64,000 nucleotides of DNA, taken from contig CAVSOT010000003.1 of the NCBI GenBank assembly GCA_963729695.1, positions 1,178,001 to 1,242,000 of the forward strand, given 5' to 3'. A program made the position numbers and the translations under genes. Shown here one piece after another: positions 25,459 through 34,309 of this stretch. Position 1 is the stretch's first letter. Each line of letters opens with the position of its first letter. This stretch comes from PALSA-693 sp963729695 (lineage in GTDB: Bacteria; Actinomycetota; Acidimicrobiia; Acidimicrobiales; Palsa-688). The notes under the pieces are model-generated. The model was given only the letters and a program-made list of their open reading frames with translations. It was not told the DNA's origin and did not search any database.

Positions 25459-26808
25459 TCACTGGCTGGCGTCGTGGGCGATGAGGGGCACGAGTACTTG
25501 CGCGTCGGGGGTCCCCCAGCCAGTGACGGGGTCCCAGCCGGGACCGGCTTGGTAGCCGGTGATCGTGTCGCCGTTGAGGACCACGGTGTTGTTGCCAGAG
25601 GTCACGTCGTGGAACGCCTGGTGGTAGCGCGGGCTGCGGGCGATCTGGTAAATGGCGGGGTTGACGAGGCCGAGGGGGTGCCCGGCTTCCTGGTCGGCCA
25701 GGGCGATCAGTCCGGCCCACAACGGCGCCGCCACGCTCGTGCCGCCCTCAGGCAACAGTCCGTAGGCGCCGCCTGGCGCGGCAAACACGAAGGCCATGTC
25801 CGAGGTGGACGAGCCGTCTCCGGCGACGTCAGGGACACCCCGGGTGGCGCCGATGCCAGGCACGCCATCCTGGTAGGCCGGCTTGGCGAACAAGTGGCTA
25901 AACCCCCCACCCGACCCCTCTGAATGCCCGTCGACCAGCTCGGGCAGCGTGTTCAACGCGGTTTCGTTGACGTACGCGCCGGTGACCGGGTTCGCCCTCA
26001 GGCTGGTGCCGCCCACCGCCAGCACCAGGGGATTGGAGGCCGGGAGGCTGACTTCCTTGACCGGCGTGGACGAGCCGAATGTCCCCAGATCGCTGATCGC
26101 ACCGCCGTCGCCCGACGAGGCCACGAAGGTGACGTGGCGGGCTGCCGAGTACTCGAGCGCCGAGTTGATGGTCGATACGTCCGCGGGGGACGCGAAATGC
26201 TCGCCAAAGCCGCCGCTCAGCGAGATCACGTCGCCGTGGCTGGCCGCGATCTGATCCTGCGTGACGAAAGTGGCGGCCTCCTTCGCCGGGGTGCTCACGT
26301 CCGCCGGGGCGACGAGTAACTCACAAATGGCGGCGTCCGGGGCGACTGCGTGCACCATTTCGGTGTCCACCACCTCTTCAACACTGGCGAGCCACGGTGA
26401 GGCGGGCGAACCCGCCAATGTCGTGATGACCTGGATCTGCGCTGGGGGCAGGCCGAACCGGCTGTCGAAATCTGAGAGGTCCTGGCGGATATCGCTGACC
26501 TTCGGCGGGGCGGCGGGCCCGGTCTCGGCGAACTCCGGCAGCACCACGGTCTGGCCGCGTCCGTCGATCCCCTCGCTCAGCAATGGCTGTATGCCGTACG
26601 CCACCCGAAGCTGACCCGGGGCATAACAGCGCGACGCGGTCAGGCAGTCCGCCAGGCCAGACGACCGAGCCGGGGCAGCCGACGTGGAACTGGCAGAGGA
26701 TGCGGAACGGCTACCTCCGCACGACGCCGCCAACCCGGCGACGGTGACCGCCGCAGCCAGGGCCCGGGCGCACCGCAGGCCCAGGTTTGCTCGCTTCTCG
26801 TCGCTCAT
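25459..26808 (-). CDS. S53-family (sedolisin) serine-carboxyl peptidase, lipoprotein
   Basis: 449 residues. The signal peptide AAAVTVAGLAASC ends in a lipobox, and a Ser/Ala linker follows. The catalytic domain shows the Glu/Asp pair region SVEEVVDTEMVHAVAP, the oxyanion Asp in ASSGDGGA, and the serine nucleophile in GGTSVAAPLWAG. The C-terminal calcium-site region is present (DVTSGNNTVV and GPGWDPVTGWGTPD). The large N-terminal prodomain of many sedolisins is short here. It should be an acid-tolerant peptidase acting outside the membrane. Confidence 0.9.
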   Translation of the reverse strand: MSDEKRANLGLRCARALAAAVTVAGLAASCGGSRSASSASSTSAAPARSSGLADCLTASRCYAPGQLRVAYGIQPLLSEGIDGRGQTVVLPEFAETGPAAPPKVSDIRQDLSDFDSRFGLPPAQIQVITTLAGSPASPWLASVEEVVDTEMVHAVAPDAAICELLVAPADVSTPAKEAATFVTQDQIAASHGDVISLSGGFGEHFASPADVSTINSALEYSAARHVTFVASSGDGGAISDLGTFGSSTPVKEVSLPASNPLVLAVGGTSLRANPVTGAYVNETALNTLPELVDGHSEGSGGGFSHLFAKPAYQDGVPGIGATRGVPDVAGDGSSTSDMAFVFAAPGGAYGLLPEGGTSVAAPLWAGLIALADQEAGHPLGLVNPAIYQIARSPRYHQAFHDVTSGNNTVVLNGDTITGYQAGPGWDPVTGWGTPDAQVLVPLIAHDASQ

Positions 26809-26994
26809 CGCGGCTCCTCAACGAGCCAGCCACGGAAAGTCAGGTATGACCCCCTCCAATAGCTGCGACACCCGGCATGAGCCATCCTTTGAGGACCAAT
26901 GCCCATGTGTGCGGACGACGTTAGAACAGGCGGGCCAGCCGCGTGGATCACCAGCGGGGCCGGCCTGGGTTTCGCCCGCTCGTAGGCTCATAGG

Positions 26995-27768
26995 ATGCAG
27001 AGTCTGTTGTTGGACGGCCGTACCGCTGTCGTCACGGGGGCCTCTCGGGGGATCGGGGCAGCCGCTGCCCGGGCGCTGGATCGAGCGGGCGCCCGGGTGG
27101 CCCTGGTCGCCAGAAGCGAGGAGAAGCTCGTCGCTCTTGCCGCCGAGCTCGTTCACGACCCCCTCGTCCTGGTCGGCGACCTGAGCGAAGTATCAGCTCC
27201 TGGGGACATCGCGAGGCGAGCACTCGGGGAGCTGGGGACCGTCGATGTGCTGGTGAACAACGCGGCTACGGCAGCACGCCTCGACATCGTTGCTACTGAC
27301 GCCACCCTCATCGATCAGATGCTGGCGGTGAACGTTCGCGCCCCGCTGTTGCTGATTGCGGCCCTCGTGCCACGGATGATCGAGATCGGCCGCGGCTCGA
27401 TCATCAATTTGTCTTCGGTGTCCGGCTTGATTGGCACCCCTCGGCGGGCGGCGTATGCCGCGTCAAAGGGGGCGCTGGACGCGGCGACAAGGTCATTGGC
27501 GATCGAGCTCGGACCGTCAGGGATCAGGGTCAACTCGGTCGCGCCAGGGGTCGTCGACACTGCCCTTTGGGAAAAGAACAAGGCGATCCCGGGAGTGATC
27601 GAGACGATCGAGAGCCAGACGCCCCTCCGGCGGTGGGCAACGCCAGAAGACATCGCCGACGTGATCGTGTTCCTCGCCTCGAATGCCGCCCGGTTCGTCA
27701 CCGGGGAGACCATCTCAGCCGACGGTGGGATGGCCCGAACCCTTGACCTCTATGGCGGAGCGGTGTAA
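26995..27768 (+). CDS. SDR-family oxidoreductase
   Basis: 257 residues. The cofactor loop is VVTGASRGIGAAAARAL (canonical TGxxxGIG), then VNNAATAA. The catalytic serine is in NLSSVSGL and Tyr-x3-Lys in YAASK. The C-terminus has VTGETISADGGMARTL. An Arg after the second strand (ALVARSEEKL) suggests NADP preference. It is a standalone gene 186 bases downstream of the divergent sedolisin start. The substrate is unknown. Confidence 0.9.
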   Translation: MQSLLLDGRTAVVTGASRGIGAAAARALDRAGARVALVARSEEKLVALAAELVHDPLVLVGDLSEVSAPGDIARRALGELGTVDVLVNNAATAARLDIVATDATLIDQMLAVNVRAPLLLIAALVPRMIEIGRGSIINLSSVSGLIGTPRRAAYAASKGALDAATRSLAIELGPSGIRVNSVAPGVVDTALWEKNKAIPGVIETIESQTPLRRWATPEDIADVIVFLASNAARFVTGETISADGGMARTLDLYGGAV

Positions 27769-27858
27769 GACAGAGCGCTGAACCAGGACCGAGATGTAGC
27801 CCACCTTTCGCGCTCCCGCCGGGACGGACACGCTGGGCTGGCGGTGCCGGTTCGGGTC

Positions 27859-28716
27859 TCAGGCGACCAGGCCGTCCGGTTCGAGTACCCGGGCGGCAAC
27901 CAGTTCGCGAGCCTCGGCGAAATCATCATAGGGAGCTCGCCGGTGCATCACGCTCCGGTTGTCCCAAATGACCACGTCGCCGACCTGCCAGGAGTGCACG
28001 TAGACCCGCTCTGGGCGGGTCGCCAGCTCGACCAGCTCCTGCAGCAGCTCCTCGCTTTCCTCGGTCGACATGCCTTCGAACTGGTGGATGTGCGAGGCGA
28101 TGTACAACGACACTCGCCCCGTCCGCGGGTTCGTGCGCAGAACCGGCTGACGCGCTGGAGGCAAGGCCGTTCGCAAATCCTCGGAGAGCTCGTAGCCGGC
28201 CCGGGCCCGGGAACGGTGAAAGTCATGCACGGCTACACCGTGCTCGAGCTGCTTCTTCAAGTCATCGGGCAGGGCCTCATATGCGGCGGAGGTATCGGCA
28301 AATTCGGTTGCGCCACCGACAGCAGCAACTCGTTTCGCGAGCAGCATTGAGTAGCGAGCGGGTACTTCCCGGTAGGAGCTGTCGACGTGCCACAGCCCGT
28401 CCGCCACAGCCATCGCCCGCAACCGGTCGTCTGCAGCCCGGATGTTTCCGTCGTCATCGACATTGCCGACCCGCACCATCCGAGGTTCGAGTCGTCCTGA
28501 ATAGGCGCCGAAGTCTTCTAGCTCCCCAAAAGAGGCCCCGAAGGCGACGAGCGAATCGTCGTCGAGTTGAGTGCGCGGAAACACCAGAACGCCATAGTTG
28601 TCGAGCGCCTCTACCAATTCACCCACAACCTCGTCCTCCAGCGAGCCAGCCGGATTCACTCCGCTGATTCGGGCCACGAAGCCGTCACGCACCATCTCGA
28701 AACGCATGACCTCCAT
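27859..28716 (-). CDS. TauD/TfdA-family Fe(II)/2-oxoglutarate dioxygenase
   Basis: 285 residues. The iron site is LWHVDSSY (HxD, about residue 110) with the distal His in VMHRRAPYD (about residue 262). The 2-oxoglutarate-binding Arg is the RR following that histidine. The N-terminus ARISGVNPAG and the strand YGVLVFPRTQ are typical. Relatives hydroxylate taurine, 2,4-D, alkyl sulfates or carnitine precursors; the substrate here is not clear. The start is either 28716 (MEVMRFEMVRDG) or 28707. Confidence 0.9.
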   Translation of the reverse strand: MEVMRFEMVRDGFVARISGVNPAGSLEDEVVGELVEALDNYGVLVFPRTQLDDDSLVAFGASFGELEDFGAYSGRLEPRMVRVGNVDDDGNIRAADDRLRAMAVADGLWHVDSSYREVPARYSMLLAKRVAAVGGATEFADTSAAYEALPDDLKKQLEHGVAVHDFHRSRARAGYELSEDLRTALPPARQPVLRTNPRTGRVSLYIASHIHQFEGMSTEESEELLQELVELATRPERVYVHSWQVGDVVIWDNRSVMHRRAPYDDFAEARELVAARVLEPDGLVA

Positions 28717-28761
28717 CTTGGCACGACGCGCCGATCGCCCGCCGCTGGCGAAGAAGTTTGC

Positions 28762-29109
28762 CTACGGCGGACCCCGGCAGCCGGCGCAGGCGATGCATCG
28801 CTGCGTGGCCGGTAGCGCGGCGAGACGGTCGAGTCCGACCTCCCTACCACACACGGTGCAGTACCCGTAGGAGCCGTCTACCGCCCGGTGGGCGGCGGCC
28901 TCCAAGTCGGCCACCTGTCTTCTTGAACGGTCAAGCAGGCCGGCGACTCGGGCTCGCTCGAACCCGACGGTAGACCCTTCAGAATCGTGTTCGTCATCGA
29001 GCGCTACGTTCTCGGGGTCGGCGAGCGCCGCGTATTCCGCCCTCAGGTCGTCCAGGCGGGCGCGGGCGCGAGCCAGCTCCGTCTGCACGACGTCCACATT
29101 CGCTCCCAT
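28762..29109 (-). CDS. DksA/TraR-type zinc-finger protein
   Basis: 115 residues from the ATG at 29109 (MGANVDVVQTELARARARLD). A long coiled-coil hairpin is followed by a C4 zinc finger, YCTVC then RCIACAGC, the DksA/TraR arrangement. The coiled-coil tip lies near the acidic stretch DDEHDSEGST. Proteins of this family reach through the RNA polymerase secondary channel and alter initiation. In actinobacteria the exact role is unsettled. It lies 45 bases downstream of the TauD gene end on the same strand, reading before it. Confidence 0.85.
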   Translation of the reverse strand: MGANVDVVQTELARARARLDDLRAEYAALADPENVALDDEHDSEGSTVGFERARVAGLLDRSRRQVADLEAAAHRAVDGSYGYCTVCGREVGLDRLAALPATQRCIACAGCRGPP

Positions 29110-29179
29110 TTCGGCCCAGGCTACGGACAATGAACCCAAACCGCACCTGGTGGTGCAGGGCCGACTCCATCCCGGTCGG

Positions 29180-29806
29180 CTACATCTCGCCGTAGCGAAC
29201 CGGACCGGCTGGTTCGTAGGTGCCGATGACGATGCCAAGATCGGTCACGGCGACGTCGACAGGGCGCATCGTCGCCGGGAGGATGCCGTCGTTGAACAAC
29301 CGTCGACCGGACCCGAGCACCAGCGGAAATGTCATCAGCCGGAAGCGGTCGATGACCTCGTGCTGCAACAGCGTCTGGAGCAGTTGGCCGCTTCCCCAGA
29401 TCTGTAGCTCATCTCCGGGTTCACGCTTCAGCGCCTGCACCGCCGCGACCACGTCGCCGGTCACGAGGCGGGCGGTGCCCGGGTGCTCGCCTCGCCACGT
29501 GGCCTCGGCCTTGCCGAGCGAGTTGGATACGACGTACTTGGGCAGGGAATTCATCGCGGTGGCAATCGGGTTGGCCGGATCGGTTTGATCCGGCCAGTAG
29601 CCGCGGAAGATGTCGAACGTTCTGCGACCGAGCAGGAAGGCACTGGCGTGGCCGTTGAGGTCAGTGACGAACTGGCCGACGGCCGGGTCGGAGAACGGGG
29701 CTTGCCAGCCGCCGTGGGTGAAGGCGTCGCTCGGATCTTCCTCGGGTGCTCCGGGGGCCTGCATCACGCCGTCGAGGGTAAGGAACGTCTGAATGGTGAG
29801 CTTCAT
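29180..29806 (-). CDS. Dihydrofolate reductase-family protein (RibD C-terminal type)
   Basis: 208 residues from the ATG at 29806 (MKLTIQTFLTLDGVMQAPGA). Segments FLTLDGVMQAP, FLLGRRTFDIFRGYWP, KYVVSNSL, and IWGSGQLLQTLLQHEVIDR match the YyaP/YwjB-like group of small DHFR-fold reductases. NADPH binding is expected. They are not the housekeeping folate enzyme, and their substrates are mostly unknown. The end GTYEPAGPVRYGEM is complete. Confidence 0.87.
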   Translation of the reverse strand: MKLTIQTFLTLDGVMQAPGAPEEDPSDAFTHGGWQAPFSDPAVGQFVTDLNGHASAFLLGRRTFDIFRGYWPDQTDPANPIATAMNSLPKYVVSNSLGKAEATWRGEHPGTARLVTGDVVAAVQALKREPGDELQIWGSGQLLQTLLQHEVIDRFRLMTFPLVLGSGRRLFNDGILPATMRPVDVAVTDLGIVIGTYEPAGPVRYGEM

Positions 29807-29982
29807 GACACTACAGACGGAGCGGCGCGCTGATTCTGAGCGCTGGTCTGGCATTCGCATGTGCAGATGCTGGGTCGAAACGCAGCAGTGGTCAGTCTGA
29901 TTGAAGGATCCCTCCGGATGACAAGCAGGACATCCGGACCTATGTTGTACGCACACCCGCACGCGTAGGACTGGGGAGGATC

Positions 29983-30630
29983 ATGGGCGAGCAACCGATG
30001 AATGGGCCAAAGGCGAGCGTCGACACGACGAGGATGCCTCGGATCCCGTATCTCACATACGAGGAGGCCGATGAGTCCGCCCGGGCCCTGTGGGACGAGC
30101 AGCCTCGTGGTAGTGGAGCCGACGGGCGGCCGAGGCCCGACACGTCGCATCCGATGTTCCTGACGTCGATGCGCCATCCGGACCTCACGCGGGTTCACCA
30201 GCCGTACGTCCAATACCTGAAGAATTCGACGAATCTCCCGGTTCGCCACCGGGAGCTGGCCATCATGCGCAGCGCCTGGCTCGGCGGCGTCGATGACCAG
30301 TACGTCAACCATAGGCTGATCAGCTTGGAGTGCGGTCTCACGGAGGACGAGCTGGACCGCATCCCGGCGGGTCCGGACGCGCCCGGTTGGTCGCCCGAGG
30401 ACGCGGCGGTGCTGCGTGCCGTCGATGAGCTGGACTACCACTGTTATGTCGGCGACCAGACGTGGGAGGAGCTGGCCGAGATGTACGACGAGCGCCAGCT
30501 CATCGAGCTGCTGCTTCTGGTGGGAAACTACCGCACCCTCTCGTATATCCAGAACAGCATCGGCATCCGACCGGTCCGTGGGAAGACCCCCAACATCCCA
30601 GGCAACCGTTTCCTCTTCGTCGAGTCATAG
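29983..30630 (+). CDS. Carboxymuconolactone decarboxylase-family protein
   Basis: 215 residues, start at 29983 with GGGGAGG close upstream. The helical CMD core contains RHRELAIMRSAWLGGVDDQYVNH. The usual CxxC of AhpD-type peroxidase members is absent, and there is SAWLGG where a cysteine might occur. Residues 100-205 form the second half of the domain (LIELLLLVGNYRTLSYIQN). Such proteins are found beside catabolic genes, and some are decarboxylases. Nothing here fixes its substrate. Confidence 0.83.
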   Translation: MGEQPMNGPKASVDTTRMPRIPYLTYEEADESARALWDEQPRGSGADGRPRPDTSHPMFLTSMRHPDLTRVHQPYVQYLKNSTNLPVRHRELAIMRSAWLGGVDDQYVNHRLISLECGLTEDELDRIPAGPDAPGWSPEDAAVLRAVDELDYHCYVGDQTWEELAEMYDERQLIELLLLVGNYRTLSYIQNSIGIRPVRGKTPNIPGNRFLFVES

Positions 30631-30872
30631 CCTCGGCCGTCGACGACGGAGCCCAAACGTGGATACGGTCGGTCTTGGTCTGTGCCGATCAGACCGGTCG
30701 ACGTTGGCGATCAGGCAGGAACGGGGTCGATCGTTCCGAACGGTCTGGCCCTTGTTTTGTGTGAACCTTCTCCAGGGTCCTTCTCATCAATCCACTCACG
30801 ACACGGAAGCCGGCGGTGAATCTCCATGAGTGGCTGGTAACAGCTCGAAGCGGGCGAATCCCAGTCGGGTCC

Positions 30873-31985
30873 TCAGACCACCGCCTTCCCGGTGCCGTAG
30901 GTCACGCCGATGTCGCCTCCGACGTCGTGACGCTGCAACTCGGGCAGCACCTCGGTGGTGAAAAGGTCGAACGACTCCGTAGCCACTTCGTCGGGCATCC
31001 CTCCGAACACGAGGGGGCAGACCAACGCGCCGGCGTCGGTCCGGTCGACGTAGCTGAGCAACCTCTCGGTGACCTCCTCAGGAGTACCCCACGCCTGGAG
31101 GTCAGCCATGAATCCGTTGAAGCGATCGAGGCCGTACTTGGTGATGCTGTTGGCCAGAGCCTCGTAGTACTCGTAACCCTCGATTTGGGCGAAGCCGACG
31201 TTATCGAACTCGTAGTGCTCGACCACTGAGTGGGCCCACCTCTGCATATATACCTGGCGCAATCGCTCTACGGTGGACGGGTCGTTGCTCACGCCGGTCG
31301 TGATGAGGAGCACCGGCTTGGGGGCCTCGGTCCCATTGAGCTCAAGGAAGCGGGCCCGATAGCTCTGGAGCTCAGCCTCTGCGGTCTCCCACGGCTTCTG
31401 GGCAATGACCAGCAGCCCCACACCCATTCGGGCCATGACCTCCATCGACTCCGGGGATACGGCCGAGGCGAAGGTGCGACCCTTGAAGCCGGCCAGAGGA
31501 CGGGGCCGGATTTCGACTCGAGGTTGCTTGTACAGGACCCCATCGTATTCCATGATCCCGCTGTCGAGGCCCTCGAGGATGGCTTCGCCGTACTCCACGA
31601 AACGCTGCCGCGATTCGCCCATAGGCGCCCGGAAGCCGACGAACTCCTTTTGCCCCAGGCCGCGCCCGATCCCAAGAATGGCCCGGCCGTCTGACAGGTG
31701 GTCCAACACCGAGAACTGCTCGGCGACTCGCACCGGGTCGTGCCATGGCAGTACCGTCACGATGGTGCCCAGCTTGACCTTGGTGGTCTGGGCCGCCAAC
31801 CACGATAAGATCATCAACTGCTGGGAACTGAGGTTGTAGTCGGAGAAGTGGTGCTCCGGTAGCCAGATGGAGTCGAAGCCCGACTCCTCGGCTCGTGCGG
31901 CCAAGCCCAGCTCGAGCCGATACACATCTGCGTCGCTGACCCTGCGGTCCAGGTTGGCCATATGCAAACCGAACCCAGTATGCAT
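30873..31985 (-). CDS. LLM-class flavin-dependent oxidoreductase
   Basis: About 370 residues, starting MHTGFGLHMANLDRRVSDAD; an ATG at 31997 is possible. The first strand FGLHMANL, then DSIWLPEHHFSDYNLSSQQL, GTIVTVLPWHDPVRVAEQ and GIGRGLGQKEF follow the bacterial luciferase-like fold. FMN or F420 would be the cofactor. An inverted repeat, GTATGCA-N8-TGCATAC (31978-31999), overlaps the start region and may be an operator. No partner gene lies next to it. Confidence 0.87.
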   Translation of the reverse strand: MHTGFGLHMANLDRRVSDADVYRLELGLAARAEESGFDSIWLPEHHFSDYNLSSQQLMILSWLAAQTTKVKLGTIVTVLPWHDPVRVAEQFSVLDHLSDGRAILGIGRGLGQKEFVGFRAPMGESRQRFVEYGEAILEGLDSGIMEYDGVLYKQPRVEIRPRPLAGFKGRTFASAVSPESMEVMARMGVGLLVIAQKPWETAEAELQSYRARFLELNGTEAPKPVLLITTGVSNDPSTVERLRQVYMQRWAHSVVEHYEFDNVGFAQIEGYEYYEALANSITKYGLDRFNGFMADLQAWGTPEEVTERLLSYVDRTDAGALVCPLVFGGMPDEVATESFDLFTTEVLPELQRHDVGGDIGVTYGTGKAVV

Positions 31986-31999
31986 GATGGGTTGCATAC
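31978..31999. promoter_or_regulatory. Operator-like inverted repeat at the LLM start
   Basis: GTATGCA (31978-31984) and TGCATAC (31993-31999) are perfect complements separated by eight bases. The repeat covers the two possible start codons of the LLM gene. A repressor bound here would block initiation. No dedicated regulator is encoded beside it. Confidence 0.4.
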
Positions 32000-32181
32000 C
32001 ACAGCTGTGCATCCTGACGCAAGCTCCTCGAACCCACTGTCTTTAGCCTTCAAAATGGACAAACGGGTCGCCAGAGGGAGCGCATCTCGGGCCGCCCCGA
32101 TTGCTGGACTCCGACCGACCATCGCTGAGGATCGACCGCTACCTGGAGGAACACCAGCAGCGCCCACGGTGCGATGCCGCC

Positions 32182-32487
32182 TCAAGCGCGAACGAGTTTC
32201 AGGGCCAGGTTGGGAACGACGAACGAGGCCAGAAAGATCGGCAGGAACCTCTTTCCGGTGCATCGGAAGGCGACAATCTCGCCCTCGGCCGCGTCGAAGG
32301 TTTGGGTGCTGCTCAGGTTTCGACCGTTGCGGACCTGCACGGTATGACGTCCAGGCTCGAGCGGTATCTGGATCGTATTGTTCATTTCGACCGACCCGAC
32401 CGGCTGGCCATCGACCACGACATCGTACGGGCCACGACGGAGCTCCGCACCGATTGCCTTGTGGGTCAACTTCAGCGTGGCCGACAT
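32182..32487 (-). CDS. Small beta-rich protein, PEGA-like, with C-terminal hydrophobic segment
   Basis: 101 residues. It begins MSATLKLTHKAIGAELRRGP, then DVVVDGQPVGSVEMNNTI and EPGRHTVQVRNGR, which look like the PEGA-type beta repeat (G-x-x-x-x-GxP, PGxHTVxVRxG). The C-terminus FLPIFLASFVVPNLALKLVR is hydrophobic and may insert in the membrane. Similar short proteins are widespread in actinobacteria, with no known role. It is divergent from the Ohr gene. Confidence 0.7.
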   Translation of the reverse strand: MSATLKLTHKAIGAELRRGPYDVVVDGQPVGSVEMNNTIQIPLEPGRHTVQVRNGRNLSSTQTFDAAEGEIVAFRCTGKRFLPIFLASFVVPNLALKLVRA

Positions 32488-32708
32488 CTGTCGATCTCCT
32501 CTGGCCTGATCACGTCGAATGACACCGACGCGACGCTACCGAGTGGAAGGGTTGGGGAGTACGCCGTTCCGAGCCCGACCGCGGCATCGGGTGCTGCCGG
32601 TGAGGGGGCGTCGCCGGTTGCCGACCAAGTAATCGATGCCGGGCTTCTAGGCTGCTTGCCGGAACCCGTCCGGCTGACCTCACGGCGGCCAGACCCTAGG
32701 AGGTCGGC

Positions 32709-33146
32709 ATGGCCCAGACGCTGTACACAGCCCAGGCAACGGTCACAGGTGGACGCGACCATGGCCACGGGGCAACGAGCGATGGGGCATTGGACGTGCA
32801 GCTCCGGACGCCCAAAGAGATGGGAGGTGGCGGAGGTGGCACCAATCCCGAGCAGCTGTTCGCGGTCGGATATGCAGCCTGCTTCGAGGGGGCCTTGGGT
32901 GTGGTGGCCCGGCGCGAACGTGTTGAGCTCGGCGAGGTGTCCATCGAGTCGCACGTGAGCCTGATCACGACCGAGACGCGGGGCTTCAACGTCGCAGTCG
33001 AGTTGGACGTCACCCTCCCGGGGATCGATGATCAGACGCGGGCCGCGGAGATCGTCGCTGCTGCCCATCAGGTGTGCCCGTACTCAAACGCGACCCGCGG
33101 CAACGTGGAGGTCACCCTCAAGGCTAACGGCGGACCCGTCAGCTAA
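32709..33146 (+). CDS. ohr: Organic hydroperoxide resistance protein (Ohr/OsmC family)
   Basis: 145 residues, with TAGGAGGTCGGC ahead of the ATG. Ohr-type features are LYTAQATVTGGRDHG at the start, the catalytic EQLFAVGYAACFEGAL cysteine, and the second cysteine in HQVCPYSNATRGN. The pair reduces organic hydroperoxides using lipoylated or other thiols. All key residues, including the Arg/Glu around the site, appear intact. No OhrR regulator is adjacent. Confidence 0.9.
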   Translation: MAQTLYTAQATVTGGRDHGHGATSDGALDVQLRTPKEMGGGGGGTNPEQLFAVGYAACFEGALGVVARRERVELGEVSIESHVSLITTETRGFNVAVELDVTLPGIDDQTRAAEIVAAAHQVCPYSNATRGNVEVTLKANGGPVS

Positions 33147-33276
33147 CCCCCCATGGGTGTAGTGGCGTCGTCGGGGTCGTTCGTTGTGGACCTCACACCC
33201 CCACTACTAGCAGCGTAACAAAGACCAGGGGGCTTGCCGCAAGCCACCCAGGTGTGCTGACTATGACGTCTGCGCC

Positions 33277-33549
33277 ATGCCGTTTCCGAGCCGGCACCGG
33301 GCCAGGCCTCTGCTCCTCAACCTTGCCGCACCAGGCAGCCTGGACATCCCCGCCTGGTCCGACCGGGTCGAGACCGTCGACGCCACCTACCACGGCTCAT
33401 GGGAGCTGCCGGTTCTCGGGGAGGTCAGCATGCCGACTGCGGTGCTGGTGCGCCCGGACGGCTACGTCGCCTGGGTCGCAGGGAGCAGCGAGCAGACGCT
33501 CCCCCTCGCCCTCACCACCTGGTTCGGGGCGGCCCGCCCAACCTCATGA
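33277..33549 (+). pseudogene. C-terminal fragment of a FAD-binding aromatic monooxygenase
   Basis: About 90 residues, RARPLLLNLAAPGSLDIPAW to DGYVAWVAGSS. They match the thioredoxin-like C-terminal domain of PheA/TfdB/MhpA-type hydroxylases (pattern RPxLLxL, then VLVRPDGYVAW). The FAD and substrate domains (about 400 residues) are missing upstream, where the sequence becomes noncoding. It is therefore a 3' remnant of a deleted gene. Confidence 0.65.
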
Positions 33550-33596
33550 ACCGGTTGGGACCGACACACCGAACTCGACCTCGAAGCGCGGGCCAC

Positions 33597-34112
33597 TCAG
33601 TCGCCGCGAAGACGGCTGTAGAGGATGATGTCGCGCCACTCACCGGCCCTGAACTGCGCGTGACGCAGCGCCCCCTCCCGGGAGAAACCGGCCTTCTCCA
33701 GAGCCCGCTGTTCGGCGAGATTTTCGACGTCCGTGGCCGCCTCGACCCGCTCGATTAGACGGGTTGAGAACAAGTACGCAGCGAGCTGGCGCTGCGCTGT
33801 CGAGCCGTACCCCTGGCCGCGATGCTCGGGAAACAGGGAGATGCCGATGTTGATCGCACGGCAGGCGGCCGACGGACCGTGCTGAACGGTGAACCAACTC
33901 ACGGAACCGACGAGCACGCCTCCGTTCGTTTCGACCGCCAGCATTCCAGTGTCTTCGGCGATTCCTCCGTTGTTGGCAAAGCGGCGGTGGAACCGGTTGC
34001 TGGCACCAATCTCGAAGTAGTTCCAGGGATCGGATTCGGGGGTTTCGTTGGCCGTGAGCACGTCGAGATCTGACTCGAGTAGCCCGCGAAGGCGCACGCT
34101 CTCCATGGACAC
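33597..34112 (-). CDS. GNAT-family N-acetyltransferase
   Basis: 171 residues, MSMESVRLRGLLESDLDVLT onward. The acetyl-CoA loop is FPEHRGQGYGSTAQRQLAAY (motif R/Q-x-x-G-x-G/A). The strand RVEAATDVENLAEQRALEKA and the turn GFSREG complete the RimJ/RimL-like fold, which acetylates amino groups of proteins or small molecules. Start is 34112 or 34106. Confidence 0.87.
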   Translation of the reverse strand: MSMESVRLRGLLESDLDVLTANETPESDPWNYFEIGASNRFHRRFANNGGIAEDTGMLAVETNGGVLVGSVSWFTVQHGPSAACRAINIGISLFPEHRGQGYGSTAQRQLAAYLFSTRLIERVEAATDVENLAEQRALEKAGFSREGALRHAQFRAGEWRDIILYSRLRGD

Positions 34113-34309
34113 ATACTGGTGCCTCCCGACTCCCTAGGCGACTTCGAGGACCCGGGTGACGCACTGAACGTCGGTCTCGTTGACGAACGAAGCGCCTTCC
34201 AACTACGTTACCCAGCACCGGGGGAAAGACCCTCGTCACTGTGTGAATGGTGGGAAATAGCAACCGAGCTGCAAAATCCGCCTCGGGCTCCTGAGTTAAG
34301 GAGGAAAGT

